DNA of 64,000 nucleotides from Nitrosospira multiformis (GTDB lineage Bacteria; Pseudomonadota; Gammaproteobacteria; Burkholderiales; Nitrosomonadaceae): positions 124,001 through 188,000 of the forward strand of contig NZ_FOHI01000007.1 of assembly GCF_900111585.1 (NCBI RefSeq), written 5' to 3'. The position numbers were made by a program, and so were the translations under genes. Of this stretch, positions 15,453-23,632 are shown one piece after another. Under the pieces are notes generated by a model. That model was given only the letters and a program-made list of their open reading frames with translations. It was not told the DNA's origin and did no database searches. Position 1 is the stretch's first letter. Every line of letters begins with the position of its first letter.

Positions 15453-17738
15453 TCAAGAACTACAGGCAGATTCGCCGGCATTGGGCCGGCATAGAGTGGG
15501 TTTAAGTCGCCGATTTCCGCTCAATAGCAATTGGGATATTTCGTTTGCCGGGAGCGGAGGTGACAAGTAGAAACCCTGTACTTCGTCGCACCCTCTTCCT
15601 TTCAGAAAATCAAATTGTTCGGCGGTTTCCACACCCTCCGCTACCACTCTCACATGAAGGCTGTGCGCCATATCGATGATTGCAGTCGTAATGGCGGCAT
15701 CGGCGGAATTTGTAGTGATCTCCTGGATAAAAGAACGGTCGATCTTCAGCACATCTATTGGAAACCGTTTTACGTATGACAGGCTTGAATAACCGGTTCC
15801 GAAGTCATCGATCGAGATCTGGATTCCGAGCACCTTCAATCTCTGCAGAATACTTACTGTCTTCTTTGCATGCGTCATCAAAGAGCTTTCCGTCAGCTCC
15901 AGTTCCAGCAGATCGGAATCGATGCTGTTTTCCCGCAATGCTCTTTCCGTCTGCAATTCGAATTCGAGGAGTGCGGGCTGGATGCCGTTGGCCTGAGTTG
16001 CCCGAATAACATCCTGGTTCAAGGTGCCCCGCGAAAACTGTCTTCCCGAGACATTGACCGAAACCGGGATTTCTCCTATCCCCGCATGCCGCCACTCCGC
16101 AATCTGTCTGCATACGCTCTCTATAACCCAAGCGCCGACTTGGGTTATCAATCCGGTCTGTTCGAGTGCCGGAATGAATTCCAGCGGCCCCACCACGCCA
16201 TGTTCGGGCCGCTTCCATCTCAGGAGAGCTTCCATGCCGGTGACCCATCCGCCGGAGAGATCCACCTTCGGCTGATAATGCAAGACAAACTCGTCCCGAT
16301 CAAGCGCCTTCCGCAAAGCATTTTCCTGATCGAGTTTCTCGATGGCCCGGACATTCATTTCCGGTGTAAAGAAGCGATAGGTATCCCTGCCTGCTGTCTT
16401 GGACCGATACATCGCAGTATCCCCATTTTTTACGAGCGTATCGGCATCGACCGAATCTATAGGGTACACACTGATTCCGATACTCGCTGTTACCGTGACC
16501 TGGTGACCCTGTAAATCGAAGGGTTGGCGCAATGCTTCCCTGATCTTGCTTGCCACCAAGCCTGCATTCCCCAAATCGTCAGCACTGACAAGAATGCAAC
16601 CGAATTCATCTCCTCCGATGCGCGCGACGATATCGGTTACACGCAAGCATTCCAGCAAACGAAGACTGAACTCACGCAGCAGTTCATCTCCCAGTGCGAA
16701 ACCCAGCGTATCATTTATATTTTTAAAGTTATCGATATCGAGAAACAATACTGAAACGATTCGATGATTCATTTCAGATTGTTTGATTACCTTGCGGAGT
16801 GACTCATAAAACAGGACACGGTTGGGAAGATGCGTGAGCGCGTCATAATGGGAAACCTGCAGCAACTGCTGATCAGCTTGCTTGCGCTGGGTGATGTCAT
16901 CCATTACGCCTACGATTCGATGCACGCCGGCTGAATCCTTGATCGGGAAAGTGCGCAAATGGACCCAGCGTATCGACATATCTGGTAATAGCAAGCGGTA
17001 ATCATGGTCCACGCCCCCCAGCGGCAGATCTGCCGCTTCGCGCAGGACACGTTCCATGTCTTCCGGGTGCACAGGTTCGAAAATCGTTTCCAGCCTATCT
17101 CCCCGGCCAACCCGCTGCCCTGTCATTTTCTCCCACTCAGGGTTAATATAGCGAAAGGTTTTGTCATGGACATCCCAGATCCAGAACACTTGGGGAAGAT
17201 TACCCGCAAGCTGATCAAACAAATCTCCCGTTTCCCGGGGAAAAATTTTCTCCTCTGGCACGCCTTCACTGCGTACAGCAAATTTCTGCAGCTGTTTCTG
17301 CAGCTGCCTGATTTCAAGCACGTCATGAATATGGGTCAACATCTGCAGACGGTCAAAAGGCTTGGTAATAAAACCTTTGGCCCCTGCCTGCAAGGCTCTC
17401 TCCTTATGCTGCGGCTGGGCAGTGATTACCAGGACGGGAAGAGCCGTGCGCTCACCTTGAGATTGAACCTGAAACCCGCTTTCATATCCCGCTTCCGATT
17501 CTATTTCTCTCAAACATTCCATCACCTGAAATCCATCCATTCCCGGCATCATCAGATCGAGGAGGATGAGATCGTACCGATTGGTGCGATGAAGATCGCA
17601 TACTTCCCGGGGATTCATGGTGCAGGCGATTGAAGTATAACCTGCGCTCGAAAGCATGCCGTGAAGGAGCTCGACATTACCTTTCCGGTCGTCGACCACT
17701 AAAATCCGGGCATTAAGAATATCGGAAGAAGAGGTCAT
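15453..17738 (-). CDS. Response regulator with PAS, GGDEF and EAL domains (c-di-GMP turnover)
   Basis: A 761-residue cytoplasmic signalling protein. An N-terminal receiver domain (about 10-145) has the phospho-acceptor Asp in LILLDLMMPGMDG and Lys in FITKPF. A PAS/PAC domain (about 190-300) contains WIWDVHDKTFRYINPEWEKM. A GGDEF domain (about 310-475) has the intact RIGGDEF active site, and a C-terminal EAL domain has EALLRW and DDFGTGYSSL. The EAL domain carries about 20 extra residues just before LELTESSLM, a catalytic-site segment. Both synthesis and breakdown of c-di-GMP are possible by motif, but phosphodiesterase activity may be altered. No partner histidine kinase is adjacent. ATG at 17738. 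Confidence 0.92.
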   Translation of the reverse strand: MTSSSDILNARILVVDDRKGNVELLHGMLSSAGYTSIACTMNPREVCDLHRTNRYDLILLDLMMPGMDGFQVMECLREIESEAGYESGFQVQSQGERTALPVLVITAQPQHKERALQAGAKGFITKPFDRLQMLTHIHDVLEIRQLQKQLQKFAVRSEGVPEEKIFPRETGDLFDQLAGNLPQVFWIWDVHDKTFRYINPEWEKMTGQRVGRGDRLETIFEPVHPEDMERVLREAADLPLGGVDHDYRLLLPDMSIRWVHLRTFPIKDSAGVHRIVGVMDDITQRKQADQQLLQVSHYDALTHLPNRVLFYESLRKVIKQSEMNHRIVSVLFLDIDNFKNINDTLGFALGDELLREFSLRLLECLRVTDIVARIGGDEFGCILVSADDLGNAGLVASKIREALRQPFDLQGHQVTVTASIGISVYPIDSVDADTLVKNGDTAMYRSKTAGRDTYRFFTPEMNVRAIEKLDQENALRKALDRDEFVLHYQPKVDLSGGWVTGMEALLRWKRPEHGVVGPLEFIPALEQTGLITQVGAWVIESVCRQIAEWRHAGIGEIPVSVNVSGRQFSRGTLNQDVIRATQANGIQPALLEFELQTERALRENSIDSDLLELELTESSLMTHAKKTVSILQRLKVLGIQISIDDFGTGYSSLSYVKRFPIDVLKIDRSFIQEITTNSADAAITTAIIDMAHSLHVRVVAEGVETAEQFDFLKGRGCDEVQGFYLSPPLPANEISQLLLSGNRRLKPTLCRPNAGESACSS

Positions 17739-18194
17739 CGAATTTTCCGTTTTAATACCTGTTTAACGCTGGCGCAGTCCATGGCTAATAAATTTTTGTT
17801 CCGCTTCCAGCTCAGTATGAAAGCGGAAAGAATCTCATCCGCTTGCGTGCCGATTGATTACCCGGATTTATCCCTTATTTAGATTGGGGGCGAAGACGCC
17901 GCATCATAATCCTGTTCACCCCACCCTACAATATCCGTGGAAGCTGAAAATACCGCGGGATGCGCAATACACCAGAGCCGATACCTAAACGCCATACTTT
18001 AAAAACAAGCAGGATCTGTGCCATCCCCTTGGCCTCGCCTGAAGAGCCATTCTTCCCAAACGATAGTGAAACCACTGTAAAATTTACCGATACCCCTGAA
18101 GGCAAATGTACTATCATGCGAAACTCTCTGCGCCCGCCTGTCCATAGCTGCTAATATACCAATTAAATATGACCAGGGAAATCAGGACTGAAAA
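17739..18194. other. Intergenic region, nothing recognised
   Basis: 456 bases between two genes that point away from each other. Only short frames without family resemblance are present. It should hold both promoters; none could be assigned with confidence. Confidence 0.4.
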
Positions 18195-18599
18195 ATGCTG
18201 GATAACATGATGGCATTTCTGGCTCATTGGGGCGTTACATCGCTCTCGCTATGGGTAGCGTGCCTGATGTTTCATGGGATTTCATTCAGCAGTAAAAAAT
18301 CCCTGCTCATATCCGCTTTGCTGTTGGGCCTGGTCAATGCTGTCGTGAAACCAGTCATCATCATTCTGACCATCCCCCTGACATTGATCACCTTCGGCTT
18401 TTTTTTGCTGGTTATCAATGCTCTTATGATGATGCTGGTATCGGCACTCGTGCCCGGATTCAGGATTTCTGGATTCTGGACTGCCTTTTTTGCGAGTATC
18501 GTTGTCACAATTGTCAGCCTATTCATCGGCACGATGGTATTTCAATCCGAAGAAAATTATTTCGAGATACCCACTCAGCAAAAAGGCGTGATGATCTGA
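18195..18599 (+). CDS. Small four-helix membrane protein (phage holin 4/YvlD family)
   Basis: A 134-residue hydrophobic protein with four predicted membrane segments (about 10-30, 35-52, 55-85, 92-115). It matches the YvlD-like group of the 'phage holin family 4' that is common on bacterial chromosomes: the segment LLGLVNAVVKPVIIILTIPL and the following ITFGFFLLVINALM are typical. Despite the name, chromosomal members are not known lysis proteins. It stands alone, with no phage genes around. Start ATG at 18195. Confidence 0.8.
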   Translation: MLDNMMAFLAHWGVTSLSLWVACLMFHGISFSSKKSLLISALLLGLVNAVVKPVIIILTIPLTLITFGFFLLVINALMMMLVSALVPGFRISGFWTAFFASIVVTIVSLFIGTMVFQSEENYFEIPTQQKGVMI

Positions 18600-18730
18600 G
18601 AGCAATAAACCAATTTTGGTTTGATACTGGTTTAATGAACAATTATTGAACTGAAGCGTTTTCAGAGCCGCCGCATCCTCAAATGGCGCTAAGCGAAGGC
18701 AGCCATTCCATGGCTACGCAATGAGTGCGG

Positions 18731-19261
18731 TCAAAGATCGGCGGAGTTCCACAACGCCTTGAAAGAGACGCCGCGAAGCCCGGCACTTCGTACCTGTTCG
18801 ACAAAACTATCAGTTACAAAAACGGGTGACGCCCTCATCGAGAGCTTGAAGACCTCCGCCGTTCCGATCCTGCCTCTGTCGAAAACATGGCGTTCGATTG
18901 CCAGAATATTGCCGTCATCGAAGTACACGATCTGGGAGCGCTCATGATCAAGCGCGTCGAGCGCGGTCGTTGCGTTGAAGAGCCAAACCTCTTCTCCTCG
19001 AACGGGCAGAAGCTGTCCATACTTCAGCAAGATGTGCCCTAGAGCCTCTACCGCCGGCTTTCTCAAAAACGGCACATGCTCACCCAGCCAAGGGAAGTCG
19101 GAATAGAACCTTTCCTCGTGATTGATCTTCATGACAGGTGGATTCCAATTCGAGATAACCTTTCCATTCATAGCGAAGAACATCTCGAAATGGTCTTCAT
19201 CGACCGGGAATATCCATTCCTGGCCTGCCACGACCTCGAATGTGTAGACCGTAAATGTCAT
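18731..19261 (-). CDS. Imm11-type immunity-like protein (DUF1629)
   Basis: A 176-residue soluble protein resembling the imm11 family, which includes immunity proteins of polymorphic toxin systems. Supporting segments are LLKYGQLLPVRGEEVWLFN, TALDALDHERS, YFDDG and the C-terminal VFVTDSFVEQVRSAGLRG. I chose ATG at 19261; a TTG at 19291 would add ten residues. No intact toxin gene is next to it, only a short tail-like frame at 19478-19606 on the same strand, so it may be an orphan immunity gene left after loss of the toxin. Family assignment is by recall. Confidence 0.65.
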   Translation of the reverse strand: MTFTVYTFEVVAGQEWIFPVDEDHFEMFFAMNGKVISNWNPPVMKINHEERFYSDFPWLGEHVPFLRKPAVEALGHILLKYGQLLPVRGEEVWLFNATTALDALDHERSQIVYFDDGNILAIERHVFDRGRIGTAEVFKLSMRASPVFVTDSFVEQVRSAGLRGVSFKALWNSADL

Positions 19262-19477
19262 CGCGACGCAAGAAGAGCGCAGAGGTGACAACTACATGAG
19301 CAACATCCTCGAGTTCGGGGATGATCCTTGCCATTTTGTTCCATCAATAACTCACCTTGAATGTCGAACTTCCTTCGGTCGTGTCTTACGGTGATCGTAG
19401 ATGCGGGATGGTGGGAATGTTGGCATGCCCCCAGCCAGCATAGATTTTTACTCAATGATTAGCTATTGTACTTCTCC

Positions 19478-19606
19478 CTATTTCCCCCACTTTGACCTCC
19501 AGTTGTAGTAGTAGCCCAACCCTCCGACGTGCATCTTCCGGTAGTAGATCTGGCCCAGGCTGAGTTGTGCGTATTCTTCAGGTGGTATGGCCAGTTGGCG
19601 TCCCGG
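19478..19606 (-). pseudogene. Possible C-terminal remnant of a toxin-like protein upstream of the Imm11 gene
   Basis: A 42-codon frame without a start, bounded by a stop at 19607-19609, ends with the aromatic-rich tail EEYAQLSLGQIYYRKMHV and GGLGYYYNWRSKWGK. Its composition looks like real protein, unlike random frames, and its place just upstream of an immunity-type gene on the same strand is where a toxin would sit. I do not recognise the family; this is an inference from position and composition. Confidence 0.3.
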
Positions 19607-19699
19607 CTATTAGAAAATTCAACGCAGCAAGCCTTCGTCCTCCGGCAACAATTTATATTTACTGGATTTCTTGCCTTTCTTTATCTGCTCGCGACAACC

Positions 19700-19990
19700 A
19701 AGTTGTGAATCAGCCTTGCGAAACAGTCAAAGCAGCCAGTTCCTCGATCCCGGTTCCCGGTTTCTTGCAGATATTCAGGGGCGACAAGATAAGCGGGCAG
19801 GATGCGCCATCCCGCCTCACTGCCTCGCTGTTGATCTTCGCGTCTTCTTCGCAAATACAGAGCCAGTCGCCAAGCATATGGCGGTTGAGACAGCGGTTGA
19901 GCAATGACAGATCGCCAATGCCCATCGTTCCTCCTGTTGCTATCACCTGGCCGAGCAGGAAAAGCGGATAAGCCACTTTTTCTCGTGTAA
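19700..19990 (-). pseudogene. Frameshifted remnant of a small plasmid/ICE-associated conserved protein
   Basis: Reading leftward, LFLLGQVIATGGTM, then LNRHMLGDW and CEEDAKINSEAVRRDG, match a small conserved protein frequent on plasmids and integrative elements (often labelled, probably wrongly, type I restriction subunit M). The expected continuation (RLLSAY-like) is present only in another frame as WRILPAYL, so a frameshift has broken the gene. Aligning with intact homologues would confirm this. It suggests that a mobile element once occupied this stretch. Confidence 0.45.
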
Positions 19991-20182
19991 TTCTTGCGCT
20001 GCTTGATTCATGAAAGTCTCCCGTATGAGTTTGAAGAAAGAGAGGCTCTGAAAACTGATCCTCTCGCTCGGACTCTCCTTGCCTCGCCCCTGGGGGCGAC
20101 GGAAGTGGGGAGATGACTCTTGCCCTCACGGGCAAGGGTTGGAAATGGGTAGGGTAGAAAGATAGGCAATAAGTGGAGCTGA

Positions 20183-20256
20183 AGCTTTCCGCGACCATCC
20201 CCCACAAGTCCCCTCGTGAGGGATCGGGGCTTGCTGAGGGGTGGTCGCGGAAAGCT
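20183..20256. repeat. Large inverted repeat with nested hairpin
   Basis: Arms at 20183-20202 and 20238-20256 are complementary over about 19 bases with one mismatch/wobble (core TTTCCGCGACCA / TGGTCGCGGAAA). The 35-base interior contains a second short hairpin (CCCCTCGTGAGGG). It lies just upstream, in the minus-strand sense, of the plasmid-associated remnant. It may be a regulatory RNA structure or an element end. Confidence 0.75.
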
Positions 20257-20373
20257 GCTGGACCTGCTGGCAGAAGGGGAGTTCAAGTGAACTGCAGCAG
20301 GCTCACAGGCCATGACAGGTCAAGCCAGCGGTGGCGTGGCCTGTGACAAGCAGGAACGGGAACCCCAAGGGGA

Positions 20374-20391
20374 TTTTCGCACGTGCGAAAA
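20374..20391. repeat. Perfect 18-base palindrome
   Basis: TTTTCGCACGTGCGAAAA reads the same on both strands. It is preceded by the short palindrome CCCCAAGGGG at 20363-20372. Such a site is a candidate operator or recombination/replication protein site of the decayed element. Confidence 0.75.
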
Positions 20392-20580
20392 CAGGATTTT
20401 AGCCATCAACCTCGTTGATCCAGAAAAACGAAGACCGATGTTCTTAGACTGTCCCTTGCTGAAGACTGATTCCTAAGAAATCATCTCGGCTGTCTCTCAT
20501 GAGCTAGTTCCCAGGCCCTTAAAAATATCGTAACAAACCCGCAGTACGATATGCAAACCAAATCCGCACAAGAGTGAATA

Positions 20581-20844
20581 GTGTTTAAATACGCTGTGTA
20601 TATAAGGACTAAAGAGGGTTATATCGAGCGCATGAATAACATTATTTCTAATCTAGCCTGCGATCCGAAAGAAACTTATGGTTCTTTAGCCCCCTATGTG
20701 TACGAAGAAGAGCTCGTGGGTTTTCCTGAATCGGTAGTGCACTGGAAAAAAAGTACGGGGCCCAGCGTAGGCATAGCCCCCATTAACCCTCCTTCTCACT
20801 CTGCTGATCGCAATCCCCCGCCTTATCGGTGGGTCAGAGCCTAA
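20581..20844 (+). CDS. Hypothetical small protein
   Basis: An 87-codon frame beginning with GTG. The N-terminal half (MFKYAVYIRTKEGYIERMN and DPKETYGSLAPYVYEEE) looks like protein sequence, while the proline-rich end is less convincing and may follow a frameshift. No family recognised, no strong ribosome-binding site. It lies in the decayed island, so it may be a fragment. Confidence 0.35.
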   Translation: MFKYAVYIRTKEGYIERMNNIISNLACDPKETYGSLAPYVYEEELVGFPESVVHWKKSTGPSVGIAPINPPSHSADRNPPPYRWVRA

Positions 20845-20897
20845 GGTGCCAGCCAACTGGTTTCCACCAGACGGACCGTCAAGCCTGATTACGTAGA

Positions 20898-20920
20898 ATG
20901 TTCGGTACGATACCGAACAT
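20898..20920. promoter_or_regulatory. Perfect inverted repeat, candidate operator
   Basis: ATGTTCGGTA-CGA-TACCGAACAT, two perfect 10-base arms around a 3-base centre, about 90 bases upstream of a small hypothetical gene. The short centre and lack of a T-run favour a dimeric repressor site over a terminator. The binding protein is unknown. Confidence 0.6.
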
Positions 20921-21010
20921 ACTCCTCCCCTTAAAGATTGTAAAAATCCACCCGGCCCTGAAATGAGAGCTTTTTTAGCTGATATGTTTTCTCACCTCTG
21001 AAGAAACGTT

Positions 21011-21214
21011 ATGAAGAAACGAAGATACACCGACCTATACGGTTATACATCGGATGAGTTTGATCGCTGGCTGGAAAGAGGCATTAACAAAAAGCTTCGC
21101 TCTGCCGGAAAATCCAGGTCAGAGTTAGACATGGCCACTGTTTTTGCAGCTTATGAAGATGAAACTCGCAAACTTCCGCGCCGCAGGCTCCGCGAAATGC
21201 GCACTGCCACCTGA
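21011..21214 (+). CDS. Hypothetical small basic protein
   Basis: A 67-residue, strongly basic protein (MKKRRYTDLYGYTSDEFDRW at the start, ending in KLPRRRLREMR). No membrane segment and no family recognised. ATG at 21011 with only a weak purine stretch before it. Basic charge and size would fit a nucleic-acid-associated protein, but that is a guess. A perfect palindrome lies upstream. Confidence 0.45.
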   Translation: MKKRRYTDLYGYTSDEFDRWLERGINKKLRSAGKSRSELDMATVFAAYEDETRKLPRRRLREMRTAT

Positions 21215-21273
21215 TCTCTGGCTTTTCAAGACGCCCGCTAACACAGCGGTTTTTTTGAAGGGCTTTCAAGACA

Positions 21274-21405
21274 TTGAAAGTTTATATCCTGTCCTTTCAT
21301 GAAGACCGTGGCGCTGAGGAAGTGCGTGCCACTCTCGATTCGGTGAAGTTACGGGTAATGCTATCGGATATGTATTCGCTCACGCTGCATAGCGACCTTG
21401 CGTAA
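21274..21405 (+). CDS. Possible very small protein
   Basis: A 43-residue frame starting with TTG, reading KVYILSFHEDRGAEEVRATL and ending SLTLHSDLA. The first strand-like segment followed by an acidic helix looks protein-like. There is no ribosome-binding site of note and no family recognised. It could be the start of a truncated gene. Confidence 0.25.
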   Translation: MKVYILSFHEDRGAEEVRATLDSVKLRVMLSDMYSLTLHSDLA

Positions 21406-21675
21406 TCTGCGCATCCACGAATTTCTTCAGGCTTTCTTTCAATCCCTGCAGCAGAAAGCGGAGATTGCTCACGTTCATAAAAAAGAAACATGCCTGCTAC
21501 TAGAATAGAGGCCGTAACATCTGCTTTACTCTTTCGTCAAAAGCATTAGACCTCTTAGCAAGTCTGCCCCCTATATTCGGAGTCCAGGGGGGACAATTGA
21601 GCGCGTTGCACATGTAATCTCTCTTTTGACTGACATGTTTCCGGGGTTTCCGCTTACTTTTTTGAGGAGGTAAAA

Positions 21676-21891
21676 ATGGCAACTGGTACAGTAAAATGGT
21701 TTAATGGAACAAAAGGTTTTGGTTTTATTACCTCTGATGAGGGCAATGAGGATTTATTCGCTCACTTCTCCGCAATCAACATCTTTGGAAACACCGCCGG
21801 ATTCAAAACGCTCCAGGAAGGTCAAAAAGTAACATTTGAGATTACGAACGGCCCGAAGGGCAAGCAAGCATCAAACATTCAATCTGCTTAA
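21676..21891 (+). CDS. cspA: Cold-shock domain protein
   Basis: A 71-residue single cold-shock domain protein that binds single-stranded RNA/DNA and acts as RNA chaperone. RNP1 KGFGFI and RNP2 DLFAHF are present, with the aromatic residues W8 and the FxF pair in place. GAGGAGGT stands 6 bases before ATG. The 5' leader (about 21540-21675) is T-rich and free of genes, as is common for csp mRNAs with temperature-sensitive leaders. Gene symbol is used in the family sense. Confidence 0.92.
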   Translation: MATGTVKWFNGTKGFGFITSDEGNEDLFAHFSAINIFGNTAGFKTLQEGQKVTFEITNGPKGKQASNIQSA

Positions 21892-22707
21892 AGATTTTAT
21901 GTCAGGGACAAACGGCATCATCTGTAGTCCATTGCAGAATTACTCAATCCAAACAAGAGCGGGAAAAAGCTATAGTCAGTAATATTTCAGATTCCGAAGC
22001 CGTTGTTTAACCTCATCATTCTCCATTATCCGCCGGAGCTTCTACGCTCCAGTATGGCTTACCCATGATCCCGACGAAAATCGGCAGTGTCTGGTAGTTC
22101 GGCCAAACGCAGTTTACCGGCTACATCACTCTATGCTGCATCTCGTTTCCCGCTCGATCATGCCTCAATCGCACCCCGTTCAGGTGACCGTACACCTGCA
22201 GCTTCAGCAAATCCCCAGGGACATATGACGGCGTCCAGTACCTCACGATAACTTTCCTCAACCCGATTGACTCGGATCGAGACTGTCTCCAATCGCGTCA
22301 TCACTCGCGCTGGACCTGCTGTCACAGGCTCCGCCATCTATACGGGTTGTTCCGCTCGAAGATAAAGACGAGTCGATGCGCGCGAGGTTGTCCGGGAGAA
22401 CACGTTCTGTCCTCGCGCAGTTGAAACAATGCTGCAACAAATCTGAGCAATCCCAGTAGATCTAGCTGAAACAGAGACTTAATAAACTTATCCACAATCC
22501 TATCCCCGGTCTATCCCCGGCAACAGGGGAAAACCTCATTGGATTAACTAGACGTGGATGCAAGTCATTAGCGGCTTCAACATCAATTTGCAAACATTTT
22601 ACTGAACTATGTTGATAACCGAGCAGATCAGTCTTAAGACTCGTGGTATTGAATAAACTTGGCTATCGCACCAACTGATGGGTAGCCATTACACATAGGA
22701 GCAAAAA
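21892..22707. other. Gene-free stretch containing an insertion-sequence remnant
   Basis: About 815 bases without an intact gene. The middle part (22055-22425) carries a decayed transposase fragment on the minus strand. Bases 22440-22700 are AT-rich and hold only the leader of the DJ-1/PfpI gene. Confidence 0.5.
22055..22425 (-). pseudogene. N-terminal remnant of an IS1182-like transposase
   Basis: In one minus-strand frame PSYVPGDLLKLQVYGHLNGV resembles the conserved N-terminal RPSYHP..LLKLYIYGYLN segment of IS1182-family transposases. Shortly after, in another frame, GKLRLAELPDTADFRRDHG matches the following GxLxPDxKTIADFRxDNG segment, and upstream EDRT recalls the start of these proteins. 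Frames change at least twice and the catalytic part is absent. The element is dead; no flanking terminal repeats were seen. Confidence 0.55.
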
Positions 22708-23460
22708 ATGATTGTGACCAACCAGATTCTTATCATCGTGACCAACTCTGACTTGTTTGAAAAGGTAGGATACAGAACGGGACTGTGGCTTAGCGAACTT
22801 GTGGAATTTTGGGATATTGCTGAAGAAGCAGGCTATAAGATGGATATTGCCAGTCCGTCGGGCGGCAAAGCCCCCCTTGATCCCGAAAGCCTGCTCATCA
22901 CCGAAATGGGTAATGCCATCGGCCTCAAGGGGAGTCTTTCCAGGCGCTACGAGGACAAGGCCTTCATGAGTCTGCTGGACAACACATTGAAAGTGTCGGA
23001 CGTGGATCCGGTTGCGTACGATGCCATTTATATGACGGGCGGGCACGGCGTCATGTTCGACTTCCCAAAAAGCACATCATTGGCGAAATTGACTGCCAGA
23101 TTCTATGAATCCGGCAAGATTGTTTCGGCCGTGTGCCACGGACCTTGCGGTCTGCTGGAAGTGAAATTGAGTGATGGTACGTATCTTGTGAGTGGTAAGG
23201 ACGTAACAGGCTTCTCTTGGAAGGAAGAGAAATTGGCAAACCGCGATGAAGCGGTTCCGTTCAATCTGGAGGAAGAACTACAAAAGCGAGGGGGCCGATA
23301 CAGCAAGGCAATGATGCCGTTTAGCTCTCATGTTGTGGAGAACGGCCTTTTGATCACAGGCCAGAATCCCAAAAGCGCCAAAAACGTGGGACAGGCCGTG
23401 GTCAGGAAGCTCGAAGAACTCAAAGAAATAAGTCCCTTGTCAAAAGAAATGTTTTTATGA
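22708..23460 (+). CDS. DJ-1/PfpI family protein (Hsp31/GATase1-like)
   Basis: A 250-residue cytoplasmic protein of the class I glutamine-amidotransferase-like superfamily. The nucleophile elbow SAVCHGPCGLL (Cys at about residue 146) follows YMTGGHGVMFDF, as in Hsp31-type glyoxalase III/chaperone or deglycase-like proteins. The activity cannot be fixed from sequence. AGGAG is about 7 bases before ATG at 22708. It stands alone between decayed regions, and a short frame overlaps its stop by 4 bases. Confidence 0.85.
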   Translation: MIVTNQILIIVTNSDLFEKVGYRTGLWLSELVEFWDIAEEAGYKMDIASPSGGKAPLDPESLLITEMGNAIGLKGSLSRRYEDKAFMSLLDNTLKVSDVDPVAYDAIYMTGGHGVMFDFPKSTSLAKLTARFYESGKIVSAVCHGPCGLLEVKLSDGTYLVSGKDVTGFSWKEEKLANRDEAVPFNLEEELQKRGGRYSKAMMPFSSHVVENGLLITGQNPKSAKNVGQAVVRKLEELKEISPLSKEMFL

Positions 23461-23632
23461 ACGATGATACATCGTCTACAGAAACTGCCGATCTGGATGA
23501 AAAAAGCAACAGCGAAAGGTAACGGACACACTCAACAATCTCCTGAAGGATGCACGCAACGGCAGGCTGAAATGCGCAGCTATTCGGTTGTATTACAAGG
23601 ACGGTTCAAGTTACCTGAGAGCGATTGACTGA
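23457..23632 (+). pseudogene. Possible small gene downstream of the DJ-1 gene, broken by a frameshift
   Basis: ATG at 23457 overlaps the preceding stop (ATGA), the usual sign of translational coupling, and gives MNDDTSSTETADLDEKSNSE before a stop at 23520-23522. In another frame the text continues as VTDTLNNLLKDARNGRLKC and RLYYKDGSSYLRAID to a stop at 23630. Joined by one shift this would be a sensible protein of about 58 residues. No family recognised. Confidence 0.35.

Larger units (their letters stand above)
19991..20580. other. Gene-free stretch with large inverted repeats
   Basis: About 590 bases with no convincing intact gene. It holds a large hairpin (20183-20256), a perfect 18-base palindrome (20374-20391) and GC-rich dense text typical of non-coding mobile-element ends or leader regions. 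A minus-strand frame at 20008-20313 is open but has no recognisable features. Confidence 0.4.

Noticed and set aside
18195-18599. Holin-like gene considered as a sign of a prophage
   Set aside because: The family is common on chromosomes, and no phage structural, lysis or integrase genes are nearby.
19567-19971. 134-codon plus-strand frame in the decayed island
   Set aside because: Overlaps the plasmid-associated remnant read on the minus strand, which has recognisable segments; no features of its own.
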